Shown: positions 1 through 8,754, counted from the first letter of the stretch. The stretch is 64,000 nt of DNA from Peribacillus kribbensis DSM 17871 (GCF_000430765.1 NZ_KE387242.1:124001-188000); one strand, 5' to 3'. Notes: generated by a model not told the origin, from the sequence alone. Made by a program: numbers and translations.

Positions 1-1
1 T

Positions 2-1195
2 GCATCCGATCTTAAAACGATTGATTCAGCAGCAGTCGAGGCTGCCAAAAATGCCGACGTTGTCATCGTTTATACGGGAACCGACAACACCACTGCAGAT
101 GAAGCTGGCGACCGCCACGACCTGAGTCTGCCTGGAGCACAGGCCTCTTTAATCGAGCAGCTTGGTAAAGCGAATCCTAATACCATCGCCGTTATGGAAA
201 CAATCGGTCAGGTGGAAGTTAAGTCATTTGAACCGTATGTTTCTTCTATGATTTGGAGTTCTTATAATGGACAGCGCAAAGGGGAAGCTTTGGCAGACGT
301 TGTTCTAGGCACTCATAATCCAAGCGGACATCTGCCATTCTTATGGTACCAAAGTAATTCACAGCTTCCAGCGATTACGGATTATACATTGAGACCGACA
401 GGGGATAACCCTGGCCGAACGTATATGTATTTCCAAGGACCGATTTCCTATCCATTTGGACATGGTTTAAGCTATACAACCTTTAACTATACGAATTTCC
501 ATATCAATAAGAAAAGCATGGATGCCAATGGCCAGGTGGCTGTGAGTGTCAATGTTACGAACACTGGAAAAGTTAAAGGAGAAGAAGTGGTTCAGCTTTA
601 TGTGAACACTCCTGATGCATCAAAAGCTTCAGAACGTCCGATCAAGCGTCTGAAGGGCTTTGAGAAGGTTTCATTGAAGCCGGGAGAAACGAAGAATGTC
701 ATGATAAAGGTCAATATTGCGGATCTAGCTTTCTTTGATGAAGCACAGAATAAATATGTAGTAGACCAGGGACGATATGGATTCCAAATCAGCACATCCA
801 GTGCCGATGCTGATATCAAGCAGCAAGGATTCCTGGAGGTTCATGGCAGCTTAAAGCCTGAGCTCAAGGTTGTAACAGTCAAGCCGGTTCAGGAAGGCGA
901 CATAGAGGCTGATATTCCTAGCCGTGTGATGTATGAAGCAGGGAAAGAAGTCATTCCTCAGGTTACCGTTTCTATGAATGATGAGACTCTCTATGGATAT
1001 ATTCACAAGGGAGCAAGCAAGGAATTCCCTAAAGGCATGAAATTCGAATACAGCAGCAACCGTCCTGATGTCGTTTCTGTTGATAAAAAAGGAAACATTA
1101 AAACAGTAAACAGCGGTGCCGCTACCATTACGGCTGCTGTAAGTTATCAAGGTGTTAAAAAGTCCGCTGACTTTATTGTGTATGTAAAAGAATAG
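2..1195 (+). CDS. Glycoside hydrolase family 3 enzyme, C-terminal part (5' end outside window)
   Basis: The reading frame is open from the first complete codon at position 2, so the gene begins outside the window. An ATG at 194 is internal. The visible 397 residues contain the GH3 C-terminal alpha/beta sandwich (VVIVYTGTD, then DRHDLSLPGAQ, the conserved E/D-R-x-x-L-x-LPG stretch). A fibronectin-III-like domain follows (YPFGHGLSYTTF, then GEEVVQLYV and RLKGFEKVSLKPGE), and then a Big_2-like Ig domain (YSSNRPDVVSVDKKGNIKT). GH3 enzymes are beta-glucosidases, beta-xylosidases or related glycosidases; the Ig-like tail suggests an extracellular or wall-associated enzyme. The xylose transporter downstream makes a beta-xylosidase plausible, but substrate cannot be read from this half. 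The N-terminal TIM barrel with the nucleophile Asp is not in the window. Confidence 0.9.
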   Translation, partial: ASDLKTIDSAAVEAAKNADVVIVYTGTDNTTADEAGDRHDLSLPGAQASLIEQLGKANPNTIAVMETIGQVEVKSFEPYVSSMIWSSYNGQRKGEALADVVLGTHNPSGHLPFLWYQSNSQLPAITDYTLRPTGDNPGRTYMYFQGPISYPFGHGLSYTTFNYTNFHINKKSMDANGQVAVSVNVTNTGKVKGEEVVQLYVNTPDASKASERPIKRLKGFEKVSLKPGETKNVMIKVNIADLAFFDEAQNKYVVDQGRYGFQISTSSADADIKQQGFLEVHGSLKPELKVVTVKPVQEGDIEADIPSRVMYEAGKEVIPQVTVSMNDETLYGYIHKGASKEFPKGMKFEYSSNRPDVVSVDKKGNIKTVNSGAATITAAVSYQGVKKSADFIVYVKE

Positions 1196-1209
1196 AGACT
1201 GTTCGCTCG

Positions 1210-1257
1210 AAAAGAATCAGCTATTGGCAGAAATTCTGTCAATAGCTGATTCTTTTG
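1210..1257 (+). terminator. Rho-independent terminator after GH3 gene
   Basis: A near-perfect long hairpin with arms AAAGAATCAGCTATTG and CAATAGCTGATTCTTT starts 15 bases after the GH3 stop codon and ends in a short T run. Confidence 0.8.
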
Positions 1258-1296
1258 AATAAAATGGAAATCCTGATCAGTTGAGGAGTTTTAAGT

Positions 1297-1964
1297 ATGG
1301 TGAATCAAACAAAGAGGTCAAAAGAAACCTCTGCGAAGTGGATATTCTGCACAGTCTGTTTAGTGACTTTTACATTTTGAGGTTGATTTTTTTCGTTCCC
1401 ACAAAAGTGAAAATGCGGCAGTTGTAAAAAAACAGAGTGAATCTACAAAGCAGCCATACATCGGAAAACGTTCCGCACCTGCTTCCATCTATGAGTTTGG
1501 AGATTATAAATGTCCTTCCTGTAAAATGTTTAATGAACAGGTCCTCCCGAGTATTAAAAAAGAATTTGTAGATACCGGCAAGGCGAAATTATGACTCAAA
1601 ACGGTCCGCCGTCTTTGCTGAATCTGTTTATGCGGTTCTTGGAAATCAGACATTCTGGAAATTTCATGATCTCCTTTATCAAAAACAGCCTGAAGGCAGC
1701 CATTATGAAAAAATGGATGTGTATACTGAAAAATTTCTTACCGATACCTTAAAAGAGGTGGCCGGTGATGAGGAAGTACATAAAGTGGTTGAATATTTTA
1801 ACACGAACCAGGGCGATGCTGCCTGGCAGAAGGATATGGATCTTGTGCATCAATGGCATGTGAATAGTACGCCTACTATCCTGCTAAATGGACAGGTGGC
1901 AAAGACCCTGGAGGATATAAGAGATATGGTGAACAAGGCTTCAAAAAAGAATAAAGATGAATAG
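1297..1964 (+). pseudogene. Broken BdbD/DsbA-like thiol-disulfide oxidoreductase
   Basis: An ATG at 1297 behind GAGGAG opens a membrane-anchor-like N-terminus that hits a stop after 28 codons, in a T-rich stretch near 1375. A second frame then carries SHKSENAAV followed by EFGDYKCPSCKMFNEQVLPS, the DsbA/BdbD thioredoxin-fold active site with a CPSC motif. That frame stops at about 1593, and a third frame carries RSAVFAESVYAVLG through WHVNSTPTILLNGQ (the cis-Pro region) to the stop at 1964. At least two frame lesions and probably a small deletion are needed to explain this. An intact BdbD would form disulfides in exported proteins together with BdbC; no BdbC is nearby. I regard it as inactive. 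Confidence 0.8.
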
Positions 1965-2058
1965 CTGCGTATGCTTTTACCGAAAGATCTTTTACAAAAT
2001 GCCCTGGAGCAAAGGATGACATCACCAAAAAGATAAAAAGATTAAAAATTTTGTAAAC

Positions 2059-2100
2059 TTAGTTTATTTGATAGACAAACTATTTAAATGGTGGTATATT
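2059..2100 (+). promoter_or_regulatory. XylR-type operator overlapping an extended -10 promoter
   Basis: TTAGTTTATTTGATAGACAA followed by ACTA (2059-2082) closely matches the Bacillus XylR operator (TTAGTTTGTTTGGGCAACAA followed by ACTAA) and is an imperfect inverted repeat. A -35-like TAGACA (2072-2077) lies inside it. After a 17-bp spacer comes TATATT (2095-2100), preceded by TG at the extended -10 position. Repressor bound here would cover the -35. This implies xylose-inducible control of xylFGH by a XylR that is not encoded in the window. Confidence 0.75.
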
Positions 2101-2144
2101 AACCTTGTAATTACAGTTAGAGGAAGAAGAGGGGGAAACAGTAA

Positions 2145-3230
2145 GTGAAAAAGTGGAGAGGCTTAATTGCTGGCTTTGTAGTCGTTTTATTAGTGAGTAT
2201 GCTGGCAGCATGCGGCGGCCAGGATCTTGGCGGCAAAAATGTAAGCGGTAACAGCAAAGGCGGCAAAAAGGCTAAAATTAAAATCGGTTTATCGGTTTCA
2301 GACTTAACGCTCGAGAGATGGCAGCATGACAGAGATATCTTTGTTGACCAGGCAAAGAAGCTAAATGCAGATGTGCTGGTGCAATCAGCGAATGGGGATG
2401 AGGCGAAGCAATTATCTCAAATTCAAAATATGCTGTCTCAAGGCATTGATGCCCTCGTAATTATCGCTATCAACTCGGATTCATTATCTCCAGTTGTCGA
2501 TCAAGCTAAAAAAGAAGGAATTCCTGTTTTAGCGTATGACCGCCTGATCAATAACGCTGATGTGGATGCATATGTCTCCTTCGATAACGTCCGCGTAGGA
2601 GAAATGCAGGCAGAAGCGATTGTTAAACAAGTACCGAAAGGCAACTACTTCCTTCTTGGCGGTTCTCCAACTGATAACAACGCTAAAATGTTCAGAGAAG
2701 GCCAAATGAATGTAGTGAAGCCGCTTGTTGATAAAGGCGATATCAAAGTCGTTGGAGACCAATGGGCAAAAGATTGGGATGCCAACGAAGCTATGAAGAT
2801 TATTGAAAACGGTTTAACAGCCAATAAAAATAAAATTGATGCAATTGTAGCATCCAACGACAGCACGGCTGGCGGTGCCATTCAGGCGCTATCTTCCCAG
2901 CATTTAGATGGAAAGGTTGCCATTTCCGGACAGGATGCAGACCTGGCAGCTGTTCAGCGTATTGTGGAAGGCAAGCAGACGATGACTGTGTACAAGCCGA
3001 TTAAAACGATTGCAACGAAGAGTGCGGAAGTAGCCGTTCAGCTTGCAAAAGGTGAAAAAGTGAAATCTGACAGTAAGGTAAACAATGGTAAGTTGGATGT
3101 TCCATTTATCAAGCTTGATCCAATCATGGTCAACAAGGATAACGTGATGGATACGATCGTTAAAGACGAGTTCCATTCTTATGATGAAGTTTACAAGAAT
3201 GTTCCAGAAAGCGAGCGCCCAGCTAAATAA
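2145..3230 (+). CDS. xylF: D-xylose ABC transporter, substrate-binding lipoprotein
   Basis: Periplasmic-binding-protein family lipoprotein of 361 residues that captures xylose outside the membrane and delivers it to XylGH. The GTG start at 2145 follows a strong GAAGAGGGGG site. The N-terminus has a signal peptide ending in the lipobox LAAC. The mature part follows XylF nearly block for block (LERWQHDRDIFVDQAKKL, VQSANGDEAKQLSQIQNMLS, GGSPTDNNAKMFREGQM, VASNDSTAGGAIQALSSQ, AISGQDADLAAVQRI), which separates it from ribose and galactose binding proteins. It is first in a three-gene operon and is followed by a strong hairpin, so it is probably made in excess over the ATPase and permease. Confidence 0.95.
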   Translation: MKKWRGLIAGFVVVLLVSMLAACGGQDLGGKNVSGNSKGGKKAKIKIGLSVSDLTLERWQHDRDIFVDQAKKLNADVLVQSANGDEAKQLSQIQNMLSQGIDALVIIAINSDSLSPVVDQAKKEGIPVLAYDRLINNADVDAYVSFDNVRVGEMQAEAIVKQVPKGNYFLLGGSPTDNNAKMFREGQMNVVKPLVDKGDIKVVGDQWAKDWDANEAMKIIENGLTANKNKIDAIVASNDSTAGGAIQALSSQHLDGKVAISGQDADLAAVQRIVEGKQTMTVYKPIKTIATKSAEVAVQLAKGEKVKSDSKVNNGKLDVPFIKLDPIMVNKDNVMDTIVKDEFHSYDEVYKNVPESERPAK

Positions 3231-3237
3231 TAGTAAA

Positions 3238-3274
3238 AGAAGAAGAAAGGGGAGCTGCTTTCCCCTTCTTCTTT
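3238..3274 (+). terminator. Intra-operon attenuating hairpin after xylF
   Basis: The arms AAGAAGAAAGGGGA and TTTCCCCTTCTTCTT form a stable hairpin just after the xylF stop codon and 32 bases before xylG. The T tail is weak. It is probably a partial terminator or 3'-stabilising structure that raises binding-protein output over the downstream genes. Confidence 0.6.
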
Positions 3275-3305
3275 ATTAAGAACTACAAAATGGAGGGTAC
3301 ATGGT

Positions 3306-4826
3306 ATGGAAGCTTTAGCTCTACAAATGCAAGGCATCACAAAAGAGTTTCCAGGTGTTAAAGCTTTAGATAATGTAACATTTTCAGTGCGCAAAGGAGA
3401 GATTCATGCTTTATGCGGTGAAAACGGTGCAGGCAAGTCGACATTGATGAAAATATTAAGCGGTGTATACCCTAGCGGCTCCTACAGCGGCCAAATTCTG
3501 ATTAATGGCAAGGAAGTTTCTTTTAAATCAATCAAAGAGTCCCAGGTGGCCGGTGTCTCGATCATCTATCAGGAGCTTGCGCTGGTGGAAGAAATGTCTG
3601 TAGCGGAGAATATCTTCCTAAGTCATGACTTGATGAGAAGAAAAGTCATTGATTGGAATAAGATTAATACCGAAGCACAAAAATGGCTGCATTATATTGG
3701 TCTGGATATTGACCCGGAAGCCAAGGTGAATCAGCTTACAGTTGGAAAACAGCAATTAATTGAGATTACTAAGGCATTGACCAATAATACGGATATTTTA
3801 ATTCTGGATGAACCAACGGCCGCTCTCACAGAGAGTGATGTGGAAATATTAAAAGGAATTTTGATGGATTTACGGTCTAAAGGAGTTACATGCATTTATA
3901 TCTCTCATAAGCTTGGCGAGGTCATGGCATTAGCCGACAGTGTAACCATCCTTCGCGATGGCCAAACCATCGGAACCTACCCGATTGAAGAAATGAATGA
4001 AGATAAGATTATCGCAAAAATGGTTGGCAGAGAACTCACGGAATTATTTCCTTATGAGCCGAGGAAAATTGGTGAAACGGTCTTGGAAGTGGAAAATTAT
4101 TCTGTTTATGATAAAAAAGCAGATCACATGATTATTAAAAATGCTTCCTTTAACTTGAAAAAAGGTGAAATACTTGGATTCTCCGGATTAATGGGGGCTG
4201 GCCGCACCGAGCTTTTTATCAGTTTATTCGGCGGTCTGGAAGGAAAAAAACAGGGCCGGGTAGTGATTGATGGGATTGACGTACATATACAAAAACCAGC
4301 GGATGCTATAAAAGCAGGATTGGCCTATGTTTCTGAGGACCGAAAAAGGTATGGACTGATCTTAGGGATGGATATTGCAAAGAACTCTACATTGGTCGCG
4401 CTGAATAAGATCATCAAGCTTAAAGTGATTGACAGTCATCTTGAAATGATAAGGGCAGAAGAAATCACCAAAAAAATGAAGCTTAAAGCACCGAATCTTG
4501 AGGCAAAGGTAGGTCAATTAAGCGGAGGGAATCAGCAGAAAGTCGTTTTAAGCAAGTGGATCCTCAACAATCCGAAAATTCTGGTTTTGGATGAGCCGAC
4601 CAGAGGGATTGACGTTGGAGCCAAATATGAAATTTACAAAATCATTAATGAATTGGCTGAACAGGGAGTGGGAATTGTGATTGTTTCCTCAGAATTGCCA
4701 GAAGTACTTGGTATGTCAGACCGGGTTCTCGTAATGTCTGAAGGGGAGATAATGGGCGAATTCAGCCGTGCGGAAGCCACACAGGAAAAAATAATGGCAT
4801 GTGCAACTGGAGGAAAAAAACGATGA
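3306..4826 (+). CDS. xylG: D-xylose ABC transporter, tandem ATPase
   Basis: Sugar-type ABC ATPase of 506 residues with two nucleotide-binding domains, as usual for the CUT2 family (XylG, RbsA, MglA). Domain 1 has Walker A GENGAGKST (about residues 39-47), the signature LTVGKQQ and Walker B ILILDEPTAAL. Domain 2 has a degenerate Walker A (GLMGAGRTE), as is typical for the second half, then LSGGNQQKV and LVLDEPTRGID. It energises xylose uptake through XylH. The start at 3306 was chosen because TGGAGGG lies 8-9 bases upstream; another ATG five bases earlier is out of frame. Its TGA overlaps the ATG of the permease (ATGA), indicating translational coupling. Confidence 0.95.
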   Translation: MEALALQMQGITKEFPGVKALDNVTFSVRKGEIHALCGENGAGKSTLMKILSGVYPSGSYSGQILINGKEVSFKSIKESQVAGVSIIYQELALVEEMSVAENIFLSHDLMRRKVIDWNKINTEAQKWLHYIGLDIDPEAKVNQLTVGKQQLIEITKALTNNTDILILDEPTAALTESDVEILKGILMDLRSKGVTCIYISHKLGEVMALADSVTILRDGQTIGTYPIEEMNEDKIIAKMVGRELTELFPYEPRKIGETVLEVENYSVYDKKADHMIIKNASFNLKKGEILGFSGLMGAGRTELFISLFGGLEGKKQGRVVIDGIDVHIQKPADAIKAGLAYVSEDRKRYGLILGMDIAKNSTLVALNKIIKLKVIDSHLEMIRAEEITKKMKLKAPNLEAKVGQLSGGNQQKVVLSKWILNNPKILVLDEPTRGIDVGAKYEIYKIINELAEQGVGIVIVSSELPEVLGMSDRVLVMSEGEIMGEFSRAEATQEKIMACATGGKKR

Positions 4827-5992
4827 GCAGTGAGATCTCTACTTCCACGAAATTGAAACAGCAAAACAATGCTGGCAGATTTAAGTTTGATATACAATCG
4901 TATACCTTAATTATTGCTCTGGTTTTAATAGCAATAATTTTTGGCAGTTTTACGAACGGAGAGTTTCTATCATCTAGGAATCTTTCGAATTTATTTACCC
5001 AGATGTCTGTGATGTCTGTTCTCGCTGTTGGAATGACACTGGTCATTGTAGCCGGCCATATTGATTTATCCGTTGGTTCCATTGTAGGGTTAACCGGCGG
5101 AATTGCGGCTATCTTACAGGTATGGAATGGCTGGAGCACGGTAACCGTTGTGATTGCGGGAATTATTGTCGGCGCCATCATTGGTTTATGGCAGGGCTGG
5201 TGGGTTGCCTACCGGAATGTACCGGCGTTCATTGTGACCTTAGGCGGGATGCTGATTTTCCGCGGCGTGCTGATTGGCTTAAGCAAAGGGCAGACGATTG
5301 CCCCGCTGAGCAGCAGCTTTGGGCAGATTGGAAACAGCTTTATCCCCTATGTGGTTGGGTACATTCTTGCGATTGCCGCAGTGGTTCTATTATTTCTATC
5401 AAAAATACGTTCAAGAGCAAAACGGCAGTCTTTAGGCCTGAGTCTTTCACCGGCAGCCATGGATTATGGAAAAATCTCTGTGTACTCGATCTGTATCCTA
5501 TTCTTAACGTATATGCTGAATCGTTATTTGGGAATTCCCCTGCCGATGTTGATCGTAGTGGTTCTGGCCGGATTCTTCCTCTTTGTATCACTAAAAACAT
5601 CATTCGGAAGATTCACCTATGCCATCGGCGGCAATGTTGAAGCTGCGGCATTATCCGGAATCAATATAAAACGGACGGTTCTATCTGTCTTCATCATAAT
5701 GGGAGCATTGGCCGGCGTAGCAGGCGTATTATTAACAAGCCGATTAAACGCAGCAACCGTAAGTGCTGGAACTTCCTACGAATTAGATGCCATCGCAGCA
5801 TGTGTCATCGGCGGTACAAGCTTGATGGGCGGTAAAGGAAAAATCGTGGGTGCCATTATCGGTGCGCTCATCATGACCAGCATTGATAACGGAATGAGCA
5901 TGATGAACATCGAGGCATTCTGGCAGTACATTGTTAAAGGTCTGATCCTGATTTTTGCGGTATGGATGGATGTAGCGAACCATAAAAAATAA
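4823..5992 (+). CDS. xylH: D-xylose ABC transporter, permease
   Basis: CUT2-family inner-membrane permease of 389 residues with about ten hydrophobic segments. It contains the family stretches GHIDLSVGSIVGLTG, VPAFIVTLGGMLIFRG and YAIGGNVEAAALSGINIK, and the C-terminal GTSLMGGKGKIVGAIIGAL. The ATG at 4823 is preferred to an in-frame upstream ATG at 4799 because CTGGAGG sits 9 bases before it and it forms an ATGA overlap with xylG. The protein forms the xylose channel with the XylG tandem ATPase. The unit ends at a strong bidirectional terminator. Confidence 0.93.
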   Translation: MSSEISTSTKLKQQNNAGRFKFDIQSYTLIIALVLIAIIFGSFTNGEFLSSRNLSNLFTQMSVMSVLAVGMTLVIVAGHIDLSVGSIVGLTGGIAAILQVWNGWSTVTVVIAGIIVGAIIGLWQGWWVAYRNVPAFIVTLGGMLIFRGVLIGLSKGQTIAPLSSSFGQIGNSFIPYVVGYILAIAAVVLLFLSKIRSRAKRQSLGLSLSPAAMDYGKISVYSICILFLTYMLNRYLGIPLPMLIVVVLAGFFLFVSLKTSFGRFTYAIGGNVEAAALSGINIKRTVLSVFIIMGALAGVAGVLLTSRLNAATVSAGTSYELDAIAACVIGGTSLMGGKGKIVGAIIGALIMTSIDNGMSMMNIEAFWQYIVKGLILIFAVWMDVANHKK

Positions 5993-6021
5993 ACTCGCTG
6001 TCCAAACACTGGCCAAAGGAA

Positions 6022-6068
6022 AATAAGCGGGACAAGAAGCACATATGGTGGATCTTGTCCCGCTTATT
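6022..6068. terminator. Bidirectional terminator between xylH and the VOC gene
   Basis: Perfect 16-bp arms AATAAGCGGGACAAGA and TCTTGTCCCGCTTATT separated by a 15-base loop, placed between convergent genes so it can serve both. Confidence 0.8.
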
Positions 6069-6071
6069 CGT

Positions 6072-6500
6072 TTACGTATTTTGCCTGGCTTCCTCTTGCA
6101 TTTTTCTTACAGAATCAGAGTGGTAAGGGGAGCCCTCCACTTCATTCACCACACTAAATGGATTCCCATCCAAATCATAAAAACTAAAATATTTCATCCC
6201 TGCAAAATCATCGATCTCATTCGTAACGATTCCCTTATTGTTAAAATGTTGATAGGCAGCTTCAATATCATCCACGACAAAATTATAATAAGCGTTCCTC
6301 TGGTTCCTCTTTGTGACAAACTCAGCAGGCTGCGGGGATTCCACCTTTACCAGGGCCAATTGGGTGGATCCAGCTGGTAAATAAAATCCGGCCCCATCTT
6401 CCCACCGCCCAATTATTTTAACACCCAAAACGTCTTCATACCAAACTGCAGATTTCTCAATATCTGTAACTGGAATAAAAATACTGCCTACTTTAAACAT
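6072..6500 (-). CDS. VOC (glyoxalase/bleomycin-resistance fold) family protein
   Basis: Small protein of 142-143 residues made of one pair of beta-alpha-beta-beta-beta modules. VGSIFIPVTDIEKSAVWYEDVLG marks the first module; YYNFVVDDIEAAYQHFNNKG and MKYFSFYDLDGNPFSVVN mark the second. The family includes glyoxalases, dioxygenases and drug-binding proteins. The acidic residue of FSFYDLDGN could be part of a metal site, but no specific substrate can be named. Two adjacent ATGs occur; the second (6500) is six bases from GGAGG while the first (6503) is only three, so I chose 6500. It is a single-gene unit convergent with xylH. Confidence 0.8.
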   Translation of the reverse strand: MFKVGSIFIPVTDIEKSAVWYEDVLGVKIIGRWEDGAGFYLPAGSTQLALVKVESPQPAEFVTKRNQRNAYYNFVVDDIEAAYQHFNNKGIVTNEIDDFAGMKYFSFYDLDGNPFSVVNEVEGSPYHSDSVRKMQEEARQNT

Positions 6501-6745
6501 CATGTTCCTCCATTCCTACAAAGGATATATAGTGAAAAGTTATATCTATAAATAATATAATTAATATAAAAATAAAATTCTATAAATTACTAATCATAAA
6601 TGATATTTTATATATCATCGACAAAAAAAGCATTCTAAGATTAGGGTGCTCTATTACTCATAACCTCATCAGCCTCTTAAAACAAAAATGAGCCCCGGAT
6701 GGTCCGGCAAGTTTTATGGTAATGATTGAAAAGGGAGGAAGTTCA

Positions 6746-7288
6746 TTGTTATATCATCCGAAATGGAGCAAAGCAAAGAAACATTTAATGAGTTTTGTCT
6801 GTGAATCTTTGCATTCGAGGGTGGATTTTCAAGTGATAAATTATCGAAGGGCCCACGACCAGCTAGGCAGGGCTGTCATAACGGTGGATAAAGTAGAAAA
6901 ATTAAGTATGTGTACGATTACTGCCGAAAGAAAAGAATATTATAGAGAAAGAGAAATTCGCAGTCATGTAAACAATTTTAATAATGAGGATGTTACTAGT
7001 ATTCGAGAAATCCAGAACCAGGCTCATGAACAACTCAAGAAGGAAGGGATTTATGGACAATACGATTTCTTTTCTGCTTTGGAAGACTATTTTCGTTCAC
7101 CCATCACAGTCTCTCTACAGTCGAAGGATATGTTAATCAAAATATTGTGTATTTTGGACCGCCGTGTAGGAAAAAGAACATTATGTAAAATGAAAGAATC
7201 CATTTTAGAAGAAGGTTTATTAGTTCAGGAGTTTTACACATTACGTTGTGATGCAGAAAATATTTCTTGTTATCAAGCAGGCGAATGA
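6746..7288 (+). CDS. SF0329-like protein of unknown function
   Basis: About 180 residues. An in-frame ATG at 6716 exists, but TTG 6746 is preceded at seven bases by GGGAGG, so translation most likely starts there. The N-terminal block PKWSKAKKHLMSFVCESLHS and the following RVDFQVINYRRAHDQLGRAV resemble a small uncharacterised bacterial family I recall as SF0329. The protein looks soluble and helical with a charged middle segment (ERKEYYREREI). There is no signal peptide or membrane segment. No function is proposed. It is a single gene with A/T-rich flanks. Confidence 0.6.
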   Translation: MLYHPKWSKAKKHLMSFVCESLHSRVDFQVINYRRAHDQLGRAVITVDKVEKLSMCTITAERKEYYREREIRSHVNNFNNEDVTSIREIQNQAHEQLKKEGIYGQYDFFSALEDYFRSPITVSLQSKDMLIKILCILDRRVGKRTLCKMKESILEEGLLVQEFYTLRCDAENISCYQAGE

Positions 7289-7369
7289 ATAGATAGAACT
7301 TCTATTAAATAGTAACGGGTTCTCTTTTCTGATGGAAATTAATTTAGAAAGGTAAAAGGATGAATAGTT

Positions 7370-7936
7370 ATGACTATTAACTTAAAACAGAGAAGAATAA
7401 TTTTAGATGTAGCAGTTACTTTAGATGGTTTTATTGAAGGGAAAAATGGAGAAGTTGATTGGTGCATAATGGACCCTGATATGGGGTTTACTGATTTCTT
7501 AAACCAAATTGATACTATTTTATATGGTAGAAAAAGCTACGATTTATGGGGACAATATATTCCAAAAAATGAAGACCCTGATACCGAACAGGAGCTTTGG
7601 AAATTGGTTCATAGTAAAAAGAAATATGTTTTCTCCAGATCACAAAATGAAATTGATAGTCAAGCAATATTTATAAATGATAATATTATTGAAGAAGTAA
7701 ATAAATTGAAGAACAAGTCTGGTAAAGACATCTGGCTATATGGTGGAGCCAGTCTCATTACAACTTTTATAAATTTGGGGCTTGTTGATGAATTTAGATT
7801 ATCTATCCACCCTGTTGTTTTGGGAGAAGGAAAACCGTTGTTTAATGATTTAAAACAGAGGTTAAATTTAAAAATGATTCATACAAGAACATTTTCCTCG
7901 GGCGTTGTGCAAATAATTTATCATTGGAATGGCTAA
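7370..7936 (+). CDS. Dihydrofolate reductase-fold family protein (RibD C-terminal type)
   Basis: A 188-residue protein of the YyaP/YwjB-type DHFR-like family. It begins with the family hallmark RRIILDVAVTLDGFIEG and carries TILYGRKSYDLWGQY (nucleotide-binding region), then IWLYGGASLITTFINLGLVDEF and IHPVVLGEGKPLF, the conserved RibD-C ending. Family members bind NADPH and reduce pterin- or ribityl-like substrates, and most are uncharacterised. The ATG at 7370 is preceded by a modest AAAGGATG. A weak hairpin follows at 8009-8038. Confidence 0.85.
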   Translation: MTINLKQRRIILDVAVTLDGFIEGKNGEVDWCIMDPDMGFTDFLNQIDTILYGRKSYDLWGQYIPKNEDPDTEQELWKLVHSKKKYVFSRSQNEIDSQAIFINDNIIEEVNKLKNKSGKDIWLYGGASLITTFINLGLVDEFRLSIHPVVLGEGKPLFNDLKQRLNLKMIHTRTFSSGVVQIIYHWNG

Positions 7937-8274
7937 AGAACTCCAAATTTATCTAGTAGTATATATTATAAGGGAATACTCAACAGTGTTTTCACCTATT
8001 GAACTAAAGGGAATCCATAAATAATGGGTTCCCCTTAATAATACTCAAAGTTAAAATTTAACAGAGAGCTGTTTATTGTAAAAAAAGGAGAGTTCCAATT
8101 TATCCCAATAAACAGCAGCATTGATCGTTAACAAAGTTTAAAATAAACAAGAGGGATGTATCCTTCATGACAGCCCGCTTGTCAGGTGAACAGCCTATTA
8201 GGAGCTGCTGGCAATAAAAGAACTTTTTTATGGATAATTCTCGTATCTCAGAAGCTCGTAACGCAGAAAATCGG
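7937..8274. other. Intergenic region with one imperfect hairpin
   Basis: This 338-bp gap holds a hairpin at 8009-8038 (arms AAGGGAATCCAT and ATGGGTTCCCCTT) without a clear T run. I see no credible ORF or known RNA in the rest. Confidence 0.5.
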
Positions 8275-8634
8275 TTATCCTTCTTGATCTTCTCCCATTT
8301 CCTCTGTTTTTACCATTCTTTTCACCCTGACAAACGAAATGAAATCCACTAATTCATCAGGAGACAGTAGCTTTCCATCTATGGATAGTCTGTGCCGGGG
8401 GCTTTTTAAAAGACCTGTAAGTTCGATGGCGTCCAGGCTGTTGTCTGTTCTTCCTAATAAATAATCAAGGGTTGTGTCAAATAAGTCTGCGATTTGGGAT
8501 AAGGAGCGGATGGAGGGTTCACGGTATCCTGATTCGTATCCGGCATAGGTGCTTTTGGCTATATCGAGCTGGTCGGCGGTTTCCTGCAGGGACCAGCCAC
8601 GCTTTTTTCTTAGTTCCGATAAACGTTCGCGCAT
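8275..8634 (-). CDS. ansR: XRE-family repressor, AnsR-like
   Basis: A 119-residue DNA-binding protein. The helix-turn-helix occupies roughly residues 5-60 (RLSELRKKRGWSLQETADQL then AKSTYAGYESGYREPSIRSL), very close to B. subtilis AnsR. The C-terminus (ELVDFISFVRVKR) also resembles AnsR. The gene is divergent from ansA-ansB, exactly as in B. subtilis, where AnsR represses ansAB and is relieved by asparagine. ATG 8634 is preferred because GGGAG is about 9 bases upstream; an in-frame TTG at 8640 is too close to that site. Two direct repeats in the divergent promoter region are likely operators. Confidence 0.85.
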   Translation of the reverse strand: MRERLSELRKKRGWSLQETADQLDIAKSTYAGYESGYREPSIRSLSQIADLFDTTLDYLLGRTDNSLDAIELTGLLKSPRHRLSIDGKLLSPDELVDFISFVRVKRMVKTEEMGEDQEG

Positions 8635-8667
8635 CTTCAAAAACTCCCATTTCTTAAGTTGAGATAA

Positions 8668-8754
8668 ATTATATCACGGGAAAATAAGTGAATCTAGAAA
8701 AAAGTACGCGAATCGAGAACGATATATTGATTTTTTTTCAGATAATTATATAAT
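8668..8754. promoter_or_regulatory. Divergent ansR/ansA promoter region with 20-bp-spaced direct repeats
   Basis: On the plus strand, TTGATT (8727-8732), a 16-bp spacer and TATAAT (8749-8754) fit the ansA promoter. On the minus strand, TATAAT (8673-8668) with TAGATT 17 bp upstream fits ansR. Two copies of GYGAATCnAGAA lie at 8688-8699 and 8708-8719, exactly 20 bp apart, covering the ansR -35 and sitting just upstream of the ansA -35. They are candidate AnsR operators on one face of the helix. Confidence 0.6.

Noticed and set aside
5122-5640. 172-codon plus-strand frame inside xylH
   Set aside because: It is an out-of-frame shadow with Cys/His/Trp-rich random composition inside a clear permease gene.
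2145-5992. Ribose or galactose ABC transporter
   Set aside because: The binding protein follows XylF block by block and the promoter has a XylR-type operator.
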